From NCBI GenBank assembly GCA_023897205.1, contig JAHWDD010000002.1, positions 5,084,001 through 5,148,000 on the forward strand: 64,000 nucleotides of DNA, in the 5' to 3' direction. The notes under the pieces were generated by a model. The model did not search any database, was not told the origin of the DNA, and saw only the letters and a list, made by a program, of their open reading frames with translations. The position numbers were made by a program, and so were the translations under genes. Shown one piece after another: positions 61,124-64,000 of the stretch (the stretch's first letter is position 1; every line of letters begins with the position of its first letter). Source of the DNA: Exophiala sp. HKRS030. Lineage: Eukaryota; Ascomycota; Eurotiomycetes; Chaetothyriales; Herpotrichiellaceae.

Positions 61124-63022
61124 CTAATTCAATAGTCTCACCATATCTCGAGGTATTCGACCAGTAGGTGAGACTGTATCAGAATCGGTTTGCCACTCAG
61201 CTCCTCGGAATGCTGGGGGTGTCTCGGGAGCAGGACTGGCCTCGATGCTTGAATAATCAGACTTGTGCGATGGTTGAATTATCTCATTTGAGTCACGCCG
61301 GGGTGACAATGGCTCGGGAAGTTGCTTTTTGGAGATTGTAACAGCGGAGGCCACCGTTGATTTCTTCACTTTGCCTGTAATCGTACCCTGAGATTTGGAG
61401 ATTGTAGATGCCTTGACTTTTGACACCTTTGGTTTGCGATTGAGCGATGTTTTTGACTTGACATGAGAGTGGCCATGGTTCTCTTTCCCAAGCACATCGG
61501 CCAATTTCCGTCCAGAGCTGGCTGGGTTCTTTGGTCTTTGCAGAGTAGTCTGCTTTTGATATTCCGGGCTGCTTCTCTCTGTTACGTTGAGCTTGATTTT
61601 GATTGGAGATAGGTTTGTTGTACGGGCGCGCTTTGCCGAGTTCGGTGGACGATCTCCATTCTGACTTCGTGGAGGAGTCATGGTATGAATTGCGGGAGAT
61701 GGCAGAAGCCTTTGTGCCATGGACTCTGGCTGAGACTTTCTCGGCGAGAGTGGTATCACAACCTCGACGGTGTTCTTCTTGGGTGATGGAGGTATCACGA
61801 CTTGAACTTCGCCTTGACTTGATCGAACTCTGGCGATGTCTGCATCGGTGTAGTTCTCCGCCACATCTTGATTGGGGTCATCCCATTCTCTCAGACCAGC
61901 AAGTCTAGCAACATGATCACTATCGCCCTTCACAATCAGATCCCAAAGGTTTTCAAGATCTTTACCGGGAGGTATAGGGTCCCTGTTAATCCATACCGTA
62001 GTGCCTTCTCTGCGGTCTCGCACGATCTGACACATCTCATGGACGATTCGCCGGACTGCAGGGATTTTCATACTTGTCCCTACGACAATAACAGCATCGG
62101 GCCGTGTCCGGAAATCGGCAGTAGTCACGGCTCCTATAGCTTCATCATCGGGATTGTGCTCATTGTAGAGCACGATTCGAGGGCGTAGCCTGCCGACACC
62201 ATGGCTTCGTTTACCAGCATGTGCAGTACGTAGAGTGTCTGCAGCTACGCACTGAGGGCATAATGGTGGAGTAGGACCTTCAAAAAGGTGGGCTTCAAAG
62301 TCCGAGATGTGTCGGCACTTTTGGCACATCATTTTCTCGAGTCCGCCATGCAACTGGATTGTTTGTGGAAAAGGTGCTTTGTGATTGAGAGGAACTTGGG
62401 TTGCGAGAGGTGGTAGAGCGCATTCGAGACCGTCAACATTTTGGGTATACAACCGTAACAATCTCCCTTCGACGGACAAGCGGGCCAGGAACCTGTGAAA
62501 TAGGGAAGGCTTGGCGGTGGCCGACATCTTGGACAGCTTGCGCACCATGTCGTGGAAGCTGGAGGTGGAGTGATCATCTTTGTAGACGGAGGCGTCGAAA
62601 AGCATTTTGCCAGAGGATTTTAACTTATGCTCGCCTCTCAGGCTATTGAACAAGCCATGGGAAGATCGGAAGTCAGGGATGCCAGCTGAAACGGAGATTC
62701 CAGCCCCTGCGATGACGACGATCTTTCTCCTGTTTCTCACGGCTTTTAGAAGAGTATCTAGAGCCTCTACTCGATCATAATCTGACTGGGCGGTATCCGA
62801 TGTAAGATCCAAGTGCTGGGTGGTCCGAATCTTGGGTTCAATCTTGCGGCGCTTTCGTGAAGGAGGCATGTCGTCGCCAGCGTGCTGTGAGGGCGGGGGA
62901 GTAATGGTGGAGGTTTGCCATGCGGGCGGTAGAATAGGCGAATTCGGAACAGAGGACAAGGGAGAGCTTGGGAGAGAGCTTAGAGGAGAGGATATGTCGG
63001 ATACATCGTCTGGTGACAACAT
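61124..63022 (-). CDS. HST4: NAD-dependent histone deacetylase, Hst3/Hst4-type sirtuin
   Basis: Class I sirtuin, expected to remove acetyl from histone H3 K56 and affect genome stability and silencing (known for Hst3/Hst4 and Aspergillus HstD). 632 residues, single exon from ATG 63022. The NAD pocket GAGISVSAGIPDFRS (about 106-120), TQNVDGLE (about 193-200) and catalytic H225 in IQLHGGLEKM are intact. Zinc is held by C233, C236, C255 and C258 (CQKC, CPQC). The strand VIVVGTSMKIPAVRRIVHEM completes the Rossmann part. The N-terminus is Ser/Pro-rich with a basic patch (PPSRKRRKIEPKIR) that could be a nuclear signal. A long Ser/Lys/Pro-rich C-terminus (about 390-632), with repeated VVIPxSPxK units, is likely disordered. 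Confidence 0.95.
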   Translation of the reverse strand: MLSPDDVSDISSPLSSLPSSPLSSVPNSPILPPAWQTSTITPPPSQHAGDDMPPSRKRRKIEPKIRTTQHLDLTSDTAQSDYDRVEALDTLLKAVRNRRKIVVIAGAGISVSAGIPDFRSSHGLFNSLRGEHKLKSSGKMLFDASVYKDDHSTSSFHDMVRKLSKMSATAKPSLFHRFLARLSVEGRLLRLYTQNVDGLECALPPLATQVPLNHKAPFPQTIQLHGGLEKMMCQKCRHISDFEAHLFEGPTPPLCPQCVAADTLRTAHAGKRSHGVGRLRPRIVLYNEHNPDDEAIGAVTTADFRTRPDAVIVVGTSMKIPAVRRIVHEMCQIVRDRREGTTVWINRDPIPPGKDLENLWDLIVKGDSDHVARLAGLREWDDPNQDVAENYTDADIARVRSSQGEVQVVIPPSPKKNTVEVVIPLSPRKSQPESMAQRLLPSPAIHTMTPPRSQNGDRPPNSAKRARTTNLSPIKIKLNVTERSSPEYQKQTTLQRPKNPASSGRKLADVLGKENHGHSHVKSKTSLNRKPKVSKVKASTISKSQGTITGKVKKSTVASAVTISKKQLPEPLSPRRDSNEIIQPSHKSDYSSIEASPAPETPPAFRGAEWQTDSDTVSPTGRIPRDMVRLLN

Positions 63023-64000
63023 GGTGGGCGGCGGTGGTGAAGAGATCAAACGAGTGACTGTTTTATCGCATTGTCTTGTTGTTTATGCCGGTAGGAAGGA
63101 CCCTTTGCAGCGCTCTTCCTCTTGTTGATCACGGACCGGATGAGGAAAGTGTCAATAATGAGCAATAGGCCAGAGGCGAGCTTCAATGATTGTGGTGCAG
63201 TGAACAATCAGAAGAAGCATGAATGAAGCCGAGGGAAGAGACTGTGAGTGAAGATAGCGGCGCAGGAAAGATGAGGCTGGAACGGTGAGGTAGAGGCGTA
63301 GAGCCGTACTTGGAAGAAGTGGAATGACCAGTAGTATCGTCTATGCCTCTGCGGGAGGAAGAGGAAGAGGAAGCGGGAATGTGTGGGCGATGCTGCATGG
63401 ATGTGGAGCGTCAGCGGCTGCAAGATGAAGATGCCAGGGCGGCGAAAGCTTGGGGGGAAACGAGAAAGAGTAAAAGCGCAAGGAACCAGGGACAAAGATG
63501 GGCGACGGCTCCAGTGCGTCAAACCATCAAACATGGCTAATAATAATAAGACCAACTTCTCATACGGTTTCGAGTTTGTTGTGGGTCAAAACAATGGGCA
63601 AAACATACGGAGTACCCCAAAGGGCGAGGGGCTAAGGAGGCCCCCGTGGCCCCTTGGGCACTTACTGGCACTCACTAGCACTCTACGGAGGGCATAAGGC
63701 CGAGAGGGGATTGGGCTGTTCTGGTTACTACCAGGCACCTAAAGCCAGGCCTAGAAAAGGTATTAGGGAGTAAGCGGCAAGTAGAGGCATGGGGCTGAGG
63801 AGGGCTGTTGGGGCTGGGGGGTCAGCGAGAGTGATAATTAGGGCCTAAGGCGTCAATTCTGGGATACCTGGTAGGTGCCGGGTAGGTGCCTGGTAGGTGC
63901 GCAGGACATGAGCGGAGGACTTAGGCGCCTACGCACAGGATACGTCACTCATTAAACGCCCGACGAACCAAACGCACAGGAGGCCGAGTCCTTGCCTGAC
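63023..64000. other. Sirtuin upstream region and right window edge
   Basis: C/T-rich leader on the minus strand to about 63400, with a GAGGAA run near 63350. An exact TACGGAGTA lies at 63606-63614. The last 300 nt are G-rich on the plus strand with AGG/GGGGCT words and a short tandem repeat. No gene recognised. Confidence 0.5.
63869..63900. repeat. Three-copy GGTAGGTGCCK 11-mer
   Basis: Three consecutive units: GGTAGGTGCCG, GGTAGGTGCCT, GGTAGGTGCGC. Confidence 0.75.

Overview
The window is nuclear DNA of a filamentous ascomycete (Pezizomycotina). The genes are monocistronic and lie on both strands. They carry short introns of about 45-120 nt with GT...CTAAC/CTAAT...AG signals, and they include CSN2, CWC25, COX19, an Ahc1-type ADA subunit, a CHORD-CS protein and several large MFS/fungal-transcription-factor families. 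A Eurotiomycetes-like genome (perhaps Chaetothyriales) is my best guess, with low confidence. I see no tRNA, rRNA, CRISPR array, virus or intact transposon.

Layout. 0-10.2 kb: a possible terminal exon cut by the left edge, an aldo-keto reductase with a presequence-like N-terminus, a PAP2 lipid phosphate phosphatase, an unresolved AT-rich stretch with coding traces (4.5-5.9 kb), COX19, and a large multi-pass membrane protein of unknown function. 10.2-18.3 kb: weak small-gene candidates, the mitochondrial octanoyltransferase LIP2/LipB with a probable small spliced gene tail-to-tail to it, then a gene-poor 3.7 kb block full of tandem repeats. 19.2-21.2 kb: a six-exon otubain deubiquitinase whose last junction is out of frame under canonical splicing. 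22.3-26.5 kb: a second repeat-rich desert. 26.5-30.2 kb: CSN2 and CWC25 facing away from a shared promoter.

31.0-46.4 kb looks like an accessory metabolic block: an Arp1-type amidase, a broken coding remnant, an MFS transporter, an F-box protein, a PhyH-type Fe(II)/2-oxoglutarate dioxygenase, an alpha/beta hydrolase, a fungal_trans_2 regulator that lacks a zinc cluster, and a maltose/alpha-glucoside-type sugar porter. The dioxygenase and hydrolase are divergently transcribed. The content suggests uptake plus hydrolysis and oxidation of some substrate, but co-regulation is inferred from position only.

46.7-63.0 kb returns to core genes: a DUF3431 protein, a CHORD-CS cochaperone, an Ahc1 homologue, a small secreted protein, a Ser/Thr-rich single-pass membrane protein and an Hst3/Hst4-type sirtuin. 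The most notable non-genic signal is the 9-mer TACGGAGTA (or its complement), found at least seven times and only between genes. Exon boundaries were read by eye from splice motifs, phase and family knowledge; no alignment was run.
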